Made by a program: the position numbers and the translations under genes
Shown here: positions 1 to 8,145 of the stretch, in pieces
Layout: each line of letters begins with the position of its first letter
Numbering within the stretch: position 1 is the stretch's first letter
Notes under the pieces: generated by a model
The model's database searches: none
What the model was told of the DNA's origin: nothing
What the model saw: only the letters and a program-made list of their open reading frames with translations
Source: Bacilli bacterium
Lineage (GTDB): Bacteria; Bacillota_I; Bacilli_A; RF39; UBA660
Length of the DNA: 55,469 nucleotides
Assembly: GCA_016296185.1 (NCBI GenBank)
Contig: JAEDJT010000006.1
Span: 1 to 55,469, forward strand
Direction: 5' to 3'

Positions 1-66
1 TGGACAAATAGCCATTTTTGAGTGTTTTTTACGTGGACAAAATCCTCGCAAACCCAATACTCACCG
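1..66. other. Unassigned GC-richer tail at window edge
   Basis: Beyond the secA stop codon the sequence is visibly richer in G and C than its surroundings. It carries TGGACAAA twice, at 1-8 and 34-41. All three minus-strand frames are short; one runs open to the window edge but is too short to assign. It could be a fragment of a dispersed repeat or the edge of another element. The window ends before this can be decided. Confidence 0.25.
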
Positions 67-2559
67 CTACTTACCACAGCATTGTTTATATTTTTTCCCT
101 GAGCCACATGGGCAAGCATCATTTCTTCCAACTTTTTTCACTTTTGCTGGAGTACCTTTTTTGATGTGAGTATCATGAACAATTTTATTTGATCTTTGTT
201 CTACTCTTTCAGTATTTTGTCTTACTTCTGCTTTTAATAAGAACATAGAAATTTTTGATTCAATGTTTGCCATTAATTCATCAAATAATTCATAACCTTC
301 TAATGTATAAGCTTGAATTGGACTTGTTTGTCCATATCCACGAAGACCAATACCTTCTCTTAAATGTTCCATAGTATTAATATGATCTATCCATGCTTCA
401 TCAATAACTCTTAATGAAATTGCTTTTTCAAAATCTTCAGTAATTTCTTTTGGAACATCTTTTGTCTTAGCAACATAATCTTCTTTAACTTTTTCAGTTA
501 ATATTGATTTGATTTCTGCTTCTGATTTTATGTCTTTAATTATTTCTACATCTAGTTTTTCAGTTTTTATTAAATTCGTATTCATGTATTCAATAATTTC
601 TTCTTTATCATCTGCAGTTAGGTAACCTTCTGGTTCAATATGACTATCTACTAAATAAGCAATGTTACTATCAAATGTTGCTTGAACTCTTTCTGAAATA
701 TCTTCTTGATCTAATATTTCGTTACGACGACTGTAGATAATTTCTCTTTGTTCATTCATTACATTATCATAATCTAATAATGATTTACGAGTGTCATAGT
801 TATTTCCTTCAACTTTTCTTTGAGCTGATTCAATACTCTTAGTAAATGTTTTTGATCTGATTGCTTGTTCATCACCAAATCCAACATTTATTAACATTTG
901 TTTAATTTTATCTGTACCAAATCTTCTCATTAAATCGTCATCAAATGATACGAAGAATTGTGACATACCTGGATCTCCTTGACGTCCTGAACGACCACGT
1001 AATTGGTTATCAATACGACGTGATTCATGTCTTTCTGTACCGATTACACATAAACCACCAAGTTCTTTAACACCTTCAGCTAATTTAATATCTGTTCCAC
1101 GTCCTGCCATATTTGTTGCAATTGTAATTGCTCCAATTTCACCAGCTTTAGCAATTATTTCTGCTTCTCTTTCATGGTTCTTAGCATTTAATACTTCGTG
1201 TTTTAATCCTTCTTTTTTTAGTAATTCACTTAATTTTTCGTTGTTTTCAACTGATACAGTACCTACTAATATAGGTTGTCCTGTTTCATGAATTTCTTTA
1301 ATTTTATTTACTATAGCTGCAAATTTTCCTTTTTCAGTTGCATATACTAAATCTGGTAAATCTTGTCTAGCAACAGGTCTATTTGTTGGAATTTGTATTA
1401 CATACATATTGTAAATATCTCTAAATTCTTCTTCTTCTGTTTTAGCAGTACCAGTCATACCAGATAATTTATTGTACATTCTGAATAAATTTTGGAATGT
1501 AATTGTAGCCATTGTTTTTGTTTCTTCATTAATTTTAACGCCTTCTTTAGCTTCAATAGCTTGATGTAATCCATCACTAAATTGACGTCCATGCATTAAA
1601 CGACCTGTAAATTGGTCAACGATTATAATAGCTCCATCTTCAACTACATAATCTACATCTATTTTAAATCCATAATTTGCTTTTAATGATTGATTTAAAT
1701 GATGAACTAAGACAGCGTTATCTAAGTCAAATAAATTATCTAAATGGAATATTTTTTCAATTTTTTCTACACCTGAATCTGTTAAAGATACACTCTTAGT
1801 TTTTTCATCTATTGTATAATCTTCTTCTTCTAATCTTTTAACAGCTCTATCTGCTGATTGATATAAATCTTTTGAATCTATTTTTCCACCTGAAATAATT
1901 AATGGTGTTCTAGCTTCATCAATTAAAATTGAGTCTACTTCATCGACAATACAGAAATTTAATGGGCGTTGTACTCTGTCAGCTGCTCTTACTACCATGT
2001 TGTCTCTTAAGTAATCGAAACCTATTTCATTATTTGTTGAATATAATACATCACAGTTATATGCTGCACGTTTATCTTCAGGTGACATTTCTCTCATATT
2101 TAAACCAACTGTTAATCCTAGGAATCTATAAATATTTCCCATCCATTCTGAGTCACGTTTTGCTAAGAATTCGTTAACAGTAATTATGTGAACACCTTTA
2201 CCAGTTAATGCATTTAAATATGTTGGCATTGTTTCTGTTAAAGTTTTTCCTTCACCAGTTTTCATTTCAGCTATATTACCATAGTGAATTGCTAAACCAC
2301 CTAATATTTGTACAAAATATGGTTTTTCTCCAATAACACGACTAGCTGCTTCTCTTACTACTGCGAATGCTGGAACTACTAAATCATCTAGGTCTTTTCC
2401 ATCTTCTAGTTGTTTTCTAAATTCTACTGTTTTTGCTTTTAACTCATCATCAGTTAAAGCTTCCATTTCATCACTTAATGCATCTATTTCATTTGCAATT
2501 TTTTCAAACCTTTTTAATTCTTTATATTCTGAATCGATTAATCTTCTAAATAATCCCAT
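67..2559 (-). CDS. secA: Preprotein translocase ATPase SecA
   Basis: SecA is the cytosolic motor that pushes unfolded preproteins through the SecYEG channel. The 830-residue product has the nucleotide-binding motif TGEGKT at about residues 101-106, the DEVDSILIDEARTPL helicase motif, a second RecA-like fold with the RGRSGRQGD arginine-finger segment, and a C-terminal zinc site with Cys at 816, 818, 827 and 828 (CPCGSG...CC), which in the family contacts SecB and membrane lipids. The open frame has an ATG two codons further upstream, but GGAGG lies seven bases before the ATG at 2559, so I start there. It is last in the minus-strand run after hpf, with a terminator between them. A promoter-like TGTTAAAAT lies upstream. 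The prfB gene that often follows secA is not seen before the window ends. Confidence 0.98.
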   Translation of the reverse strand: MGLFRRLIDSEYKELKRFEKIANEIDALSDEMEALTDDELKAKTVEFRKQLEDGKDLDDLVVPAFAVVREAASRVIGEKPYFVQILGGLAIHYGNIAEMKTGEGKTLTETMPTYLNALTGKGVHIITVNEFLAKRDSEWMGNIYRFLGLTVGLNMREMSPEDKRAAYNCDVLYSTNNEIGFDYLRDNMVVRAADRVQRPLNFCIVDEVDSILIDEARTPLIISGGKIDSKDLYQSADRAVKRLEEEDYTIDEKTKSVSLTDSGVEKIEKIFHLDNLFDLDNAVLVHHLNQSLKANYGFKIDVDYVVEDGAIIIVDQFTGRLMHGRQFSDGLHQAIEAKEGVKINEETKTMATITFQNLFRMYNKLSGMTGTAKTEEEEFRDIYNMYVIQIPTNRPVARQDLPDLVYATEKGKFAAIVNKIKEIHETGQPILVGTVSVENNEKLSELLKKEGLKHEVLNAKNHEREAEIIAKAGEIGAITIATNMAGRGTDIKLAEGVKELGGLCVIGTERHESRRIDNQLRGRSGRQGDPGMSQFFVSFDDDLMRRFGTDKIKQMLINVGFGDEQAIRSKTFTKSIESAQRKVEGNNYDTRKSLLDYDNVMNEQREIIYSRRNEILDQEDISERVQATFDSNIAYLVDSHIEPEGYLTADDKEEIIEYMNTNLIKTEKLDVEIIKDIKSEAEIKSILTEKVKEDYVAKTKDVPKEITEDFEKAISLRVIDEAWIDHINTMEHLREGIGLRGYGQTSPIQAYTLEGYELFDELMANIESKISMFLLKAEVRQNTERVEQRSNKIVHDTHIKKGTPAKVKKVGRNDACPCGSGKKYKQCCGK

Positions 2560-2640
2560 AACCATTCCTCCACGCTATATATTTTAACAAATAACTATTT
2601 AAATATCAAACAATTAGTTTAGTTTTTGCCTATTTTTAGC

Positions 2641-2669
2641 AAAAAAAATAGAAGCAATTGCTTCTATTT
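2641..2669 (-). terminator. Intrinsic terminator after hpf
   Basis: A perfect 24-bp palindrome (2646-2669), with AATAGAAGC and GCTTCTATT arms, is followed on the minus strand by a run of T residues. It overlaps the hpf stop codon and separates hpf from secA. Confidence 0.9.
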
Positions 2670-3200
2670 CATATTTATAATTCCATAATTGTTATCTTTT
2701 CTCTTATAAAGAACAGATACACATTCTTCATCTATATTTTTAAATACAAAGAAATCATGATTTAATAATTCAATTTGTAACATTGCTTCTTCTTCATCCA
2801 TTGGTTTCATTGAAATATTTTTTCTTTTTACTATTTCACTTGAATTTTCTTCAATTTTTTCTTCATCTTCATAGTTAAAATTGAATTCTAAGACTTCAAC
2901 ATTTTTGTATTTTCTATTTAGTCGATCTTTGTTTTTTCTAATTTGTCTTTCTAGTTTAGATACAACCAAATCTACGGCTGCATAAAAATCCTCATTTGAT
3001 TCTTCAGCTCTAAGAGTGAATTTTTTAGTTGGTGCAGTTACTTCTATAATTTGTTCTAAACCTTTGATTCTTACAAGTACGTTAACATTTATTTCTTCTG
3101 GATTTTCAAAATACTTATCTAATTTTTCCAATTTTTCAGTAATGTAAGTTTTCATTGATTGTGTGATAGTAACTTTTTCACCACGAATATTTAACTTCAT
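2664..3200 (-). CDS. hpf: Long-form ribosome hibernation promoting factor HPF/RaiA
   Basis: HPF binds the decoding region of the 30S subunit and, in its long form, dimerises ribosomes into inactive 100S particles in stationary phase. The 178-residue product has the N-terminal sigma-54-modulation/RaiA beta-alpha fold (residues 1 to about 100, starting MKLNIRGEKVTIT), a charged linker, and the C-terminal dimerisation domain (about 125-178: MDEEEAMLQIELLNHDFFVFKN). That C-terminal domain marks the long form typical of Firmicutes. Three ATGs are clustered at the start; GGAGG lies nine bases before the third (3200), which matches the family start. An extended -10 promoter lies just upstream and a terminator follows, so it is probably transcribed alone. 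Confidence 0.95.
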   Translation of the reverse strand: MKLNIRGEKVTITQSMKTYITEKLEKLDKYFENPEEINVNVLVRIKGLEQIIEVTAPTKKFTLRAEESNEDFYAAVDLVVSKLERQIRKNKDRLNRKYKNVEVLEFNFNYEDEEKIEENSSEIVKRKNISMKPMDEEEAMLQIELLNHDFFVFKNIDEECVSVLYKRKDNNYGIINMK

Positions 3201-3221
3201 ATTCATCATCCTCCTAGTTAA

Positions 3222-3230
3222 ATTATATCA
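3222..3230 (-). promoter_or_regulatory. Extended -10 promoter of hpf
   Basis: TGATATAAT on the minus strand, about 13 bases before the hpf Shine-Dalgarno sequence. It is one of at least ten TGnTATAAT elements in this window. Confidence 0.6.
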
Positions 3231-3255
3231 CTCTTTATTTTTTTGTGCTATATTT

Positions 3256-3867
3256 TTAACTATTATATAAAGTTTCTGGATTAATTATTTTATTATCTTT
3301 ATATACTTCAAAATGAAATCCATATTCTTGATCAGTATCTAATACTTTATTTGAGCTTAGTCCAATTACATCTCCTTGTTCAACTATATCTCCAATGCTT
3401 ACTTTAACATCTGTTAAACATTCATATACTGCTACTATATTATTTGAATAACTTATTTCTATTACATTTCCTAGAATATTATCTTCTTTTATATTTGTTA
3501 CTTTTCCATTTAAAATTGATAATATTTCGAATTGATTATTACTTGTATATAAAATTCCTGTATTAGGCATATATATATTTTCATATTTTATTAAAGACTT
3601 TTCTTGTCTACTCTCATCATCATCTTTATTGTAATAGTATTTTGCTATTTCAATATTTTCTCCATTATATGGTCTTATTGGATTACTATCACTTATATCA
3701 TTTGTTACATCCATTGTATCTTCCTGTATTTCTACTGTTGGTATTGTTAAATCCTCATCATTATAATCTATTAATTTACTTATTAAATTAAATGTAAATA
3801 TTCCCCCAAATAATATAAATAAACTTAGTACTGGTATTACCCAATCTTTTAACTTTCTTTTTGTCAT
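3256..3867 (-). CDS. SpoIIQ-like degenerate M23 (LytM) membrane protein
   Basis: In spore-formers SpoIIQ is made in the forespore and bridges to SpoIIIAH during engulfment. The 203-residue product has a short basic N-terminus, one membrane segment (about residues 10-30) and a C-terminal LytM/M23 beta domain ending HFEVYKDNKIINPETLY. The zinc ligands of active M23 enzymes are mostly gone: the usual HxxxD becomes NTGILY and the usual HLH becomes GFH. An adaptor rather than a peptidase is expected, as for Bacillus SpoIIQ. The start is ATG 3867, with AAAGGA seven bases before it; the longer frame lacks such a site. It lies four bases plus a short leader downstream of spoIID, the order seen in Bacillus. 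I see the degenerate LytM fold and context; the SpoIIQ name is inference. Confidence 0.75.
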   Translation of the reverse strand: MTKRKLKDWVIPVLSLFILFGGIFTFNLISKLIDYNDEDLTIPTVEIQEDTMDVTNDISDSNPIRPYNGENIEIAKYYYNKDDDESRQEKSLIKYENIYMPNTGILYTSNNQFEILSILNGKVTNIKEDNILGNVIEISYSNNIVAVYECLTDVKVSIGDIVEQGDVIGLSSNKVLDTDQEYGFHFEVYKDNKIINPETLYNS

Positions 3868-3921
3868 AATATATTCCTTTCTAATATAAGTTTTTCCAAT
3901 AAAAAAAGAAATATACATTTT

Positions 3922-4800
3922 TTATATTTCTTCTATATAAGTTCCTTCATAATAGAAAGATATTATTTCTTTATAATTATATTTATTCTTTGCTAACTCA
4001 TTAGCTCCATATTGACTCATACCAACGCCATGACCATATCCATTTGTTTTTATTTCTACTTCTTCATTTATTTTAATATCGAAGTCTGTCGATTTTAAAT
4101 TTAGTAATTTTCTTATTTCTATTCCACTATAAATTTTATTATTTATTGTTATATTTGATACTCTATTTGATTCATCTTTTGTTATGTTGTTTATAACTAT
4201 TTCTTTATCCACAATATTTAATTTTTCTTTAAATTCTGATAGAGATATTATTTTTTTATCTTCATTATTTTTATCCCATTTTGTTTCTTTTATTTTTAAA
4301 TATTCAATATCTTGATTAAATACATTCAAACAGCTTTCTGTATAGCCATTTGATTTGGCATAATAAAAAGATTTTATTGGATATCCATTATATTTTATTA
4401 CTTGATTTTTTGTTTCATATACTGCATTTTTTATTTTGTTATAGTAATAATTATAATCTTCTCTCCATTTTTCTTGCATTTCTTTTTGTGTTATATACAC
4501 TTGGTCTTTTATAGTTGAATTTATTTTATAATCATTGTTTTCTTCTAATTTATTTATATAAAAAGTTCTTGCTGCAACTGCTTGAGCTTTAAGTGCCTCT
4601 TCTTCAAATGACGCAGGCATTTCTCCTGCTACTACTCCTATTACATATTCTTCTAAAGGAATGTTAATAATTTCATTGTTATAAATAACTTTAACTTCTA
4701 ATTGTTTTTGTTCCATAATAAAATTAGTTTCTTTTTTATAGAAACTAATTATTGTTATTGGTATTAATATAGTTATTATAGATAATAACCATTTATTCAT
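3922..4800 (-). CDS. spoIID: Stage II sporulation protein D, lytic transglycosylase
   Basis: SpoIID cleaves glycan strands and, with SpoIIM and SpoIIP, drives mother-cell membrane migration during engulfment. The 292-residue product has one N-terminal membrane anchor (about 4-20), then the SpoIID domain with the catalytic glutamate in GEMPASF (E60) followed by EALKAQAVAARTF, and the family C-terminal motif GYGHGVGMSQYGA. AAAGGA precedes the ATG and overlaps the stop of the DUF1146 gene by spacing only (4 bases apart). It precedes the SpoIIQ-like gene. In Bacillus spoIID is sigma-E controlled; I do not see a convincing sigma-E promoter here, so it may be read from upstream. Confidence 0.95.
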   Translation of the reverse strand: MNKWLLSIITILIPITIISFYKKETNFIMEQKQLEVKVIYNNEIINIPLEEYVIGVVAGEMPASFEEEALKAQAVAARTFYINKLEENNDYKINSTIKDQVYITQKEMQEKWREDYNYYYNKIKNAVYETKNQVIKYNGYPIKSFYYAKSNGYTESCLNVFNQDIEYLKIKETKWDKNNEDKKIISLSEFKEKLNIVDKEIVINNITKDESNRVSNITINNKIYSGIEIRKLLNLKSTDFDIKINEEVEIKTNGYGHGVGMSQYGANELAKNKYNYKEIISFYYEGTYIEEI

Positions 4801-4804
4801 AATA

Positions 4805-5008
4805 TCATCCTTTTATGATACTGCTTACTTGTATAAAATCTGTTATAAAATTTGTGGCAAAATAACTCATAGCAATTCCCATTAATACAGCTAATATTCT
4901 TGCTTCTATTGCTTTATTAGTTTTTATCCAACCATCAAAATTTACTCCAGATAAAGCATACATACTTATCATTAAAGTTATAATATATATATAAGCCTTA
5001 TAATTCAT
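4805..5008 (-). CDS. DUF1146 (YwzB-like) small membrane protein
   Basis: A 67-residue protein with two predicted membrane helices (about 5-22 and 36-58) around the conserved family segment ALSGVNFDGWIKTNK and the AIEARILAVLMGIAMSY helix. This matches the DUF1146/YwzB family, whose function is unknown. In Bacillus ywzB lies just upstream of murA and spoIID, so the context agrees. It starts one base after the rpiB stop and ends four bases before spoIID, implying one transcript. The weak ribosome site lies in the end of rpiB, suggesting translational coupling. Confidence 0.85.
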   Translation of the reverse strand: MNYKAYIYIITLMISMYALSGVNFDGWIKTNKAIEARILAVLMGIAMSYFATNFITDFIQVSSIIKG

Positions 5009-5009
5009 T

Positions 5010-5447
5010 TTATGCTCTCTTTTCGTATTCTATGATTTTTTCTACTCTTCTCATGTGTCTTTCTTCAAATGATGCTTCTGTAGTTAAAAATTCTCTTATC
5101 ATATTAATTAATTCATTAATATCTTGTTTATAACTTAATGCAATTATATTTGCATTATTATGTTCTCTTGCCAAGTGTGCTTGTTCATATGATGAACAAT
5201 GTGCACATCTTACACCTTTTACTTTATTAGCGGCGATACTCATACCAATTCCTGTTCCGCACATTAGAATGCCTAAACTAACTTCTTTGTTAGCTACAGC
5301 TTCTCCTACTTTGATTGCAAAATCAGGATAATCGTCAGTATCTGTGTTTACTGGACTATAATCAATTAATTCAAAATCTTTTAATTGTTCTATTATTTGT
5401 TTTTTTTCATTTACTCCATTATGATCTGTTGCAATAGCTACTCTCAT
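5010..5447 (-). CDS. rpiB: Ribose 5-phosphate isomerase B (RpiB/LacAB family)
   Basis: It interconverts ribose 5-phosphate and ribulose 5-phosphate in the pentose phosphate pathway. The 145-residue protein has the family N-terminus MRVAIATDHNG, where the Asp-His pair opens the sugar ring, and the catalytic cysteine C63 in MCGTGIGMSIAANK. The NNANI segment and an Arg pair near the end (RHMRRVE) match phosphate-binding residues of RpiB. LacA/LacB galactose 6-phosphate isomerases are related, but the single gene and Cys-GTG motif favour RpiB. It has its own extended -10 promoter and heads a run with the DUF1146 gene, spoIID and the spoIIQ-like gene. Confidence 0.93.
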   Translation of the reverse strand: MRVAIATDHNGVNEKKQIIEQLKDFELIDYSPVNTDTDDYPDFAIKVGEAVANKEVSLGILMCGTGIGMSIAANKVKGVRCAHCSSYEQAHLAREHNNANIIALSYKQDINELINMIREFLTTEASFEERHMRRVEKIIEYEKRA

Positions 5448-5469
5448 GATATCACTCTTTTCTTATTTT

Positions 5470-5478
5470 ATTATATCA
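5470..5478 (-). promoter_or_regulatory. Extended -10 promoter of rpiB
   Basis: TGATATAAT on the minus strand, about 25 bases before the rpiB start and after the rpmE terminator. Confidence 0.6.
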
Positions 5479-5493
5479 TATTATTTTATATAA

Positions 5494-5521
5494 CGAAAAA
5501 AAGCTACTATTTAGTAGCTTC
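5494..5521 (-). terminator. Intrinsic terminator after rpmE
   Basis: On the minus strand GAAGCTACTA and TAGTAGCTTT pair around a two-base loop and are followed by a T run. The hairpin overlaps the rpmE stop codon. Confidence 0.9.
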
Positions 5522-5722
5522 TTGATCGTAACCAAATCTTTTGTTGAATTTTTCAACAGCACCTGTTTTCTTAGCTTTACCTTGTTTACCAGTATAGAAT
5601 GGATGACATTCAGAACAAACTTCTACAGAGATTGATTCTTTAGTAGATTTTGTAGTGAAAGTATTTCCACAAGCACAAGTAACTGTACATTCTTTTAATT
5701 CAGGATGGATACCTTTTCTCAT
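5507..5722 (-). CDS. rpmE: 50S ribosomal protein L31, zinc-binding type
   Basis: L31 sits at the central protuberance and bridges the subunits. The 71-residue protein begins MRKGIHPEL and carries the zinc site of the zinc-dependent (C+) form: Cys 16, 18, 36 and 39 (CAC...CSEC), followed by HPFYTGKQGKAKKTG. It therefore depends on zinc, unlike the paralogue that replaces it during zinc starvation in Bacillus; no paralogue is visible here. It is monocistronic, with an extended -10 promoter upstream and a hairpin over its stop codon. Confidence 0.97.
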   Translation of the reverse strand: MRKGIHPELKECTVTCACGNTFTTKSTKESISVEVCSECHPFYTGKQGKAKKTGAVEKFNKRFGYDQEATK

Positions 5723-5779
5723 TTTTATTCTCCTTCCGCCATATCTAATACCTAGACATAGTAATTTCGTTTCTTATGT

Positions 5780-5788
5780 ATTATATCA
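5780..5788 (-). promoter_or_regulatory. Extended -10 promoter of rpmE
   Basis: TGATATAAT on the minus strand about 58 bases before the rpmE start, leaving a short leader. Confidence 0.55.
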
Positions 5789-5837
5789 TAACTTTTATTC
5801 TTAGCAAGTTAAAATTATTATTTTTTTACATTTATTA

Positions 5838-6359
5838 TTACTTTATATGTAAAAAATGTTTGATTTTTCCTACTGTAAATATTATTTCATCACTTTTTTT
5901 AGTAGCAACTGTTTTAAATATTGCTTTAAACCCTACTGTTAATGATGATACTATTGCAGTAATTAATACAGTTGTTATTGTATTAGAAATACCAAATTTA
6001 TCTACTATTCCTAATGTAAATACCGTTGCTAAACTACCACTTACTATACCACATATATCGCCAATTACATCATTGCAAATTGATGATACTTGTGTTGCAT
6101 TTTTTAATAATGTTATAGCTTCTTTTGCACCTTTTAATTTATTCGATGCTTTTGCATGTAGATTGGCTTCATTTGCTGTTAATACAGCAACACCAATCAT
6201 ATCGAATAATATTCCGATTGCTATAACTATAATTATGATTATTGGTAATATCACTATTGGTATATTACCTGATATTGTAGTTGATACACTACTAAATATA
6301 ACTGAAAATATAAAAGCTAATAAAAAAACTTTATATATCCAGTTAACATTACTTTTCAT
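5838..6359 (-). CDS. CNNM/DUF21-like membrane protein (CorB-like, no CBS domains)
   Basis: A 173-residue membrane protein with four hydrophobic segments (about 8-28, 32-58, 100-120 and 128-150). The stretch AVLTANEANLHAKASNKLKGAKEAITLLKN, then a polar GDICGIVSGSLA segment, resembles the core of the DUF21/CNNM domain of CorB/CorC and hemolysin-like Mg/Co transport proteins. The CBS and CorC cytosolic domains are absent. An ion-transport role is a weak inference. GGAG lies seven bases before the ATG. A TATAAT lies about 45 bases upstream, but the gene may also be read from the structured RNA upstream of it, which would make that RNA an unusually long leader. Confidence 0.6.
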   Translation of the reverse strand: MKSNVNWIYKVFLLAFIFSVIFSSVSTTISGNIPIVILPIIIIIVIAIGILFDMIGVAVLTANEANLHAKASNKLKGAKEAITLLKNATQVSSICNDVIGDICGIVSGSLATVFTLGIVDKFGISNTITTVLITAIVSSLTVGFKAIFKTVATKKSDEIIFTVGKIKHFLHIK

Positions 6360-6423
6360 ATTAACTCTCCTTATAAAGTAATTTAATAAAAAAAATTATG
6401 GTATATTATAAATTAATTTTACG

Positions 6424-6854
6424 GCTTTGGTCGAGTTGAATTTCTCTGAAGTCAACCATCGATTACTCTTTGGCGATTTCTCATTATAGACTTCAACCGA
6501 TTGTTACCACGATCGGTTACTCGATTACCACTTAGTCCGCACTTCAAACTTTATAATATGAACATCCTAGAGAATTTCTCAAACACAAATTGACTATCGT
6601 TATTCGCTTTTGCAGTAATAATTTCAATTTCTATCCCATATTACCACTCACGACATGCGCATGTTGTTTTTATTTGACGGGATTAAAGGATCCTATTATA
6701 TGCCATTATAATTTTTCCTTAAATCTTAAATCACATATCCACCCAAATCTGGGCGAAATAAGCAGATATGCAAAGTGTCATAGCAGCACAATTGGTAGAT
6801 TTTTAGGCCCACCTTCAGATAATGTATGTGACTAGGATAATGCACCACAACATG
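6424..6854 (-). ncRNA. Unassigned structured RNA, about 430 nt
   Basis: This stretch has no plausible reading frame on either strand but is rich in nested inverted repeats. Read on the minus strand, domain 1 has three nested stems: 6847-6854 with 6660-6667 (8 bp), 6833-6838 with 6690-6695 (6 bp) and 6825-6831 with 6731-6737 (7 bp). Inside them is a CCCA/TGGG hairpin at 6742-6753. Domain 2 is a multi-branch: 6519-6524 pairs with 6431-6436, enclosing hairpins 6495-6501/6512-6518 and 6447-6453/6489-6495. A near-consensus promoter precedes it on the minus strand. I find no tmRNA, RNase P or SRP signatures, and the ends do not pair with each other. It could be a free-standing RNA or the leader of the CNNM-like gene. 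The 3' end is uncertain: only an A/U stem with a T run near 6390 is seen. Confidence 0.6.
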
Positions 6855-6859
6855 ATAGG

Positions 6860-6888
6860 ATTTTACCAAAAAAGAAGTAGATTGTCAA
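6860..6888 (-). promoter_or_regulatory. Sigma-A promoter of the structured RNA
   Basis: On the minus strand TTGACA (6883-6888), a 17-base spacer and TAAAAT (6860-6865). The -35 box lies in the loop of the murA terminator hairpin and the spacer contains its T run, so one gene's terminator doubles as the next unit's promoter. The predicted start is near 6853. Confidence 0.75.
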
Positions 6889-6900
6889 ATTCTACTTCTC
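6870..6900 (-). terminator. Intrinsic terminator after murA
   Basis: On the minus strand AGAAGTAGA and TCTACTTCT form a 9-bp stem followed by six T residues. The murA stop codon lies in the 5' arm. On the plus strand the following T run is interrupted, so it acts mainly for murA. Confidence 0.85.
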
Positions 6901-8145
6901 TATTATTTTTATATCTGCTCCTACTGCAGTTAATTTTTCTACTATATTTTCATATCCTCTTAATATATGTTCTATATCATTTATTATTGTAGTACCACTA
7001 GCTGATAAACCTGCTACAACCATTGCTGCACCTGCTCTTAAATCTGTTGCTACAACTTCTTCACCTTTTAAATCTGTTGGTCCCATTACAATTGCAGTTT
7101 TATCATTTAATCTTATATTAGCACCCATTTTTTGTAGATATTTAATATGTCCCATTCTATTTTCCCAAATTGTTTCTTCAAAAATAGATACACCATCTGC
7201 TTGTGTTAATAATACAGTCATTGGTTGTCCTAAATCTGTTGGAAATCCAGGGAATACTAAAGTTTTAACATTTATTGATTTTAATTTTTCTGGTCTTGTT
7301 ATCTTTATCTTATTATGATCTATATTTAAATCTATTCCCATTTCTTTTAATTTAGAAATTAAAGCTTCTAAATGTTCTTCTATTATTCCTTTAAGTACTA
7401 AATCTTTACCCATTAAAGCTCCAGCAATAGCATATGTACCAGCTTCAATTCTATCAGGTATAACATCAATTACGCCTTTTCCTAAATGATCAACACCTAT
7501 AATTTTTATTTCACTTGTACCAGCTCCACTGATTTTAGCTCCCATATTATTTAATAAAGTTGCAATATTAACAATTTCTGGCTCTTTTGCTGCATTAGAT
7601 ATTTCTGTAACACCTTCAGCTTTAACTGCTGCTAGCATTATGTTAATTGTTGCTCCTACAGATGCAAAATCTAAATATATTTTTGCTCCTTTTAATTTAT
7701 CTGCTTTAAATATATATTTATTTCCTTCGATTTCTACTTTAGCACCTAGTTTTTCAAACCCTTTAATATGAAAATCAATAGGTCTTGCTCCAATATTGCA
7801 ACCACCAGGGAAATATATTTCAGCATATTTATATTTTGCTAATAATGCTCCCATAAAATAATAAGATGCTCTTAATTTTTTAGATAATTCTTCTGGTATT
7901 ACCTTATTTTCTAATTCTTTATTATCTATTTTCATTACTTCGTCTTTATATTCAACTTTACCATTAAGTAATTCAATTATATCTATTAAAGCTCTTGTAT
8001 CAGAAATATCTGGTACATTATATAGTGTTACTTCTTCATCGGATAAAATTGCAGCAGGTATTAATGCTACAACACTATTTTTTGCTCCACTTATTTTTAT
8101 TTCACCAGTTAGTTTATTACCACCATTTATTACTAATTGTTTCAT
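6892..8145 (-). CDS. murA: UDP-N-acetylglucosamine 1-carboxyvinyltransferase
   Basis: MurA transfers enolpyruvate from PEP to UDP-GlcNAc, the first committed step of peptidoglycan synthesis, in the cytosol. The 417-residue protein has the EPT-fold start (NGGNKLTGEIKISGAKNS, with the family Lys-Asn pair) and the active-site loop PGGCNIGARPIDFHIKGF. The catalytic cysteine is C116, which predicts fosfomycin sensitivity. A terminator follows directly. Upstream lies spoIIR after about 90 bases; in Bacillus murAA likewise lies beside spoIID and DUF1146, which here are a few genes further on. I see only one murA copy in the window. Confidence 0.97.
   Translation of the reverse strand: MKQLVINGGNKLTGEIKISGAKNSVVALIPAAILSDEEVTLYNVPDISDTRALIDIIELLNGKVEYKDEVMKIDNKELENKVIPEELSKKLRASYYFMGALLAKYKYAEIYFPGGCNIGARPIDFHIKGFEKLGAKVEIEGNKYIFKADKLKGAKIYLDFASVGATINIMLAAVKAEGVTEISNAAKEPEIVNIATLLNNMGAKISGAGTSEIKIIGVDHLGKGVIDVIPDRIEAGTYAIAGALMGKDLVLKGIIEEHLEALISKLKEMGIDLNIDHNKIKITRPEKLKSINVKTLVFPGFPTDLGQPMTVLLTQADGVSIFEETIWENRMGHIKYLQKMGANIRLNDKTAIVMGPTDLKGEEVVATDLRAGAAMVVAGLSASGTTIINDIEHILRGYENIVEKLTAVGADIKIIEK

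Noticed and set aside
5776..6381. Plus-strand 201-codon frame opposite the CNNM-like gene
   Set aside because: It is the antisense shadow of a hydrophobic protein; the minus-strand frame has the ribosome site and family pattern.
6590..6835. Plus-strand 81-codon frame inside the structured RNA region
   Set aside because: No ribosome site, Cys- and His-rich composition unlike the neighbours, and the region is explained by conserved-looking stems on the minus strand.
6424..6854. tmRNA, RNase P RNA or 6S RNA as the identity of the structured RNA
   Set aside because: The tmRNA GGATTCGAC start and CCA end, and the RNase P GAGGAAAGTCC and ACAGAA motifs, are absent. The first 197-nt domain has 6S-like nesting but not the central bubble on both strands.
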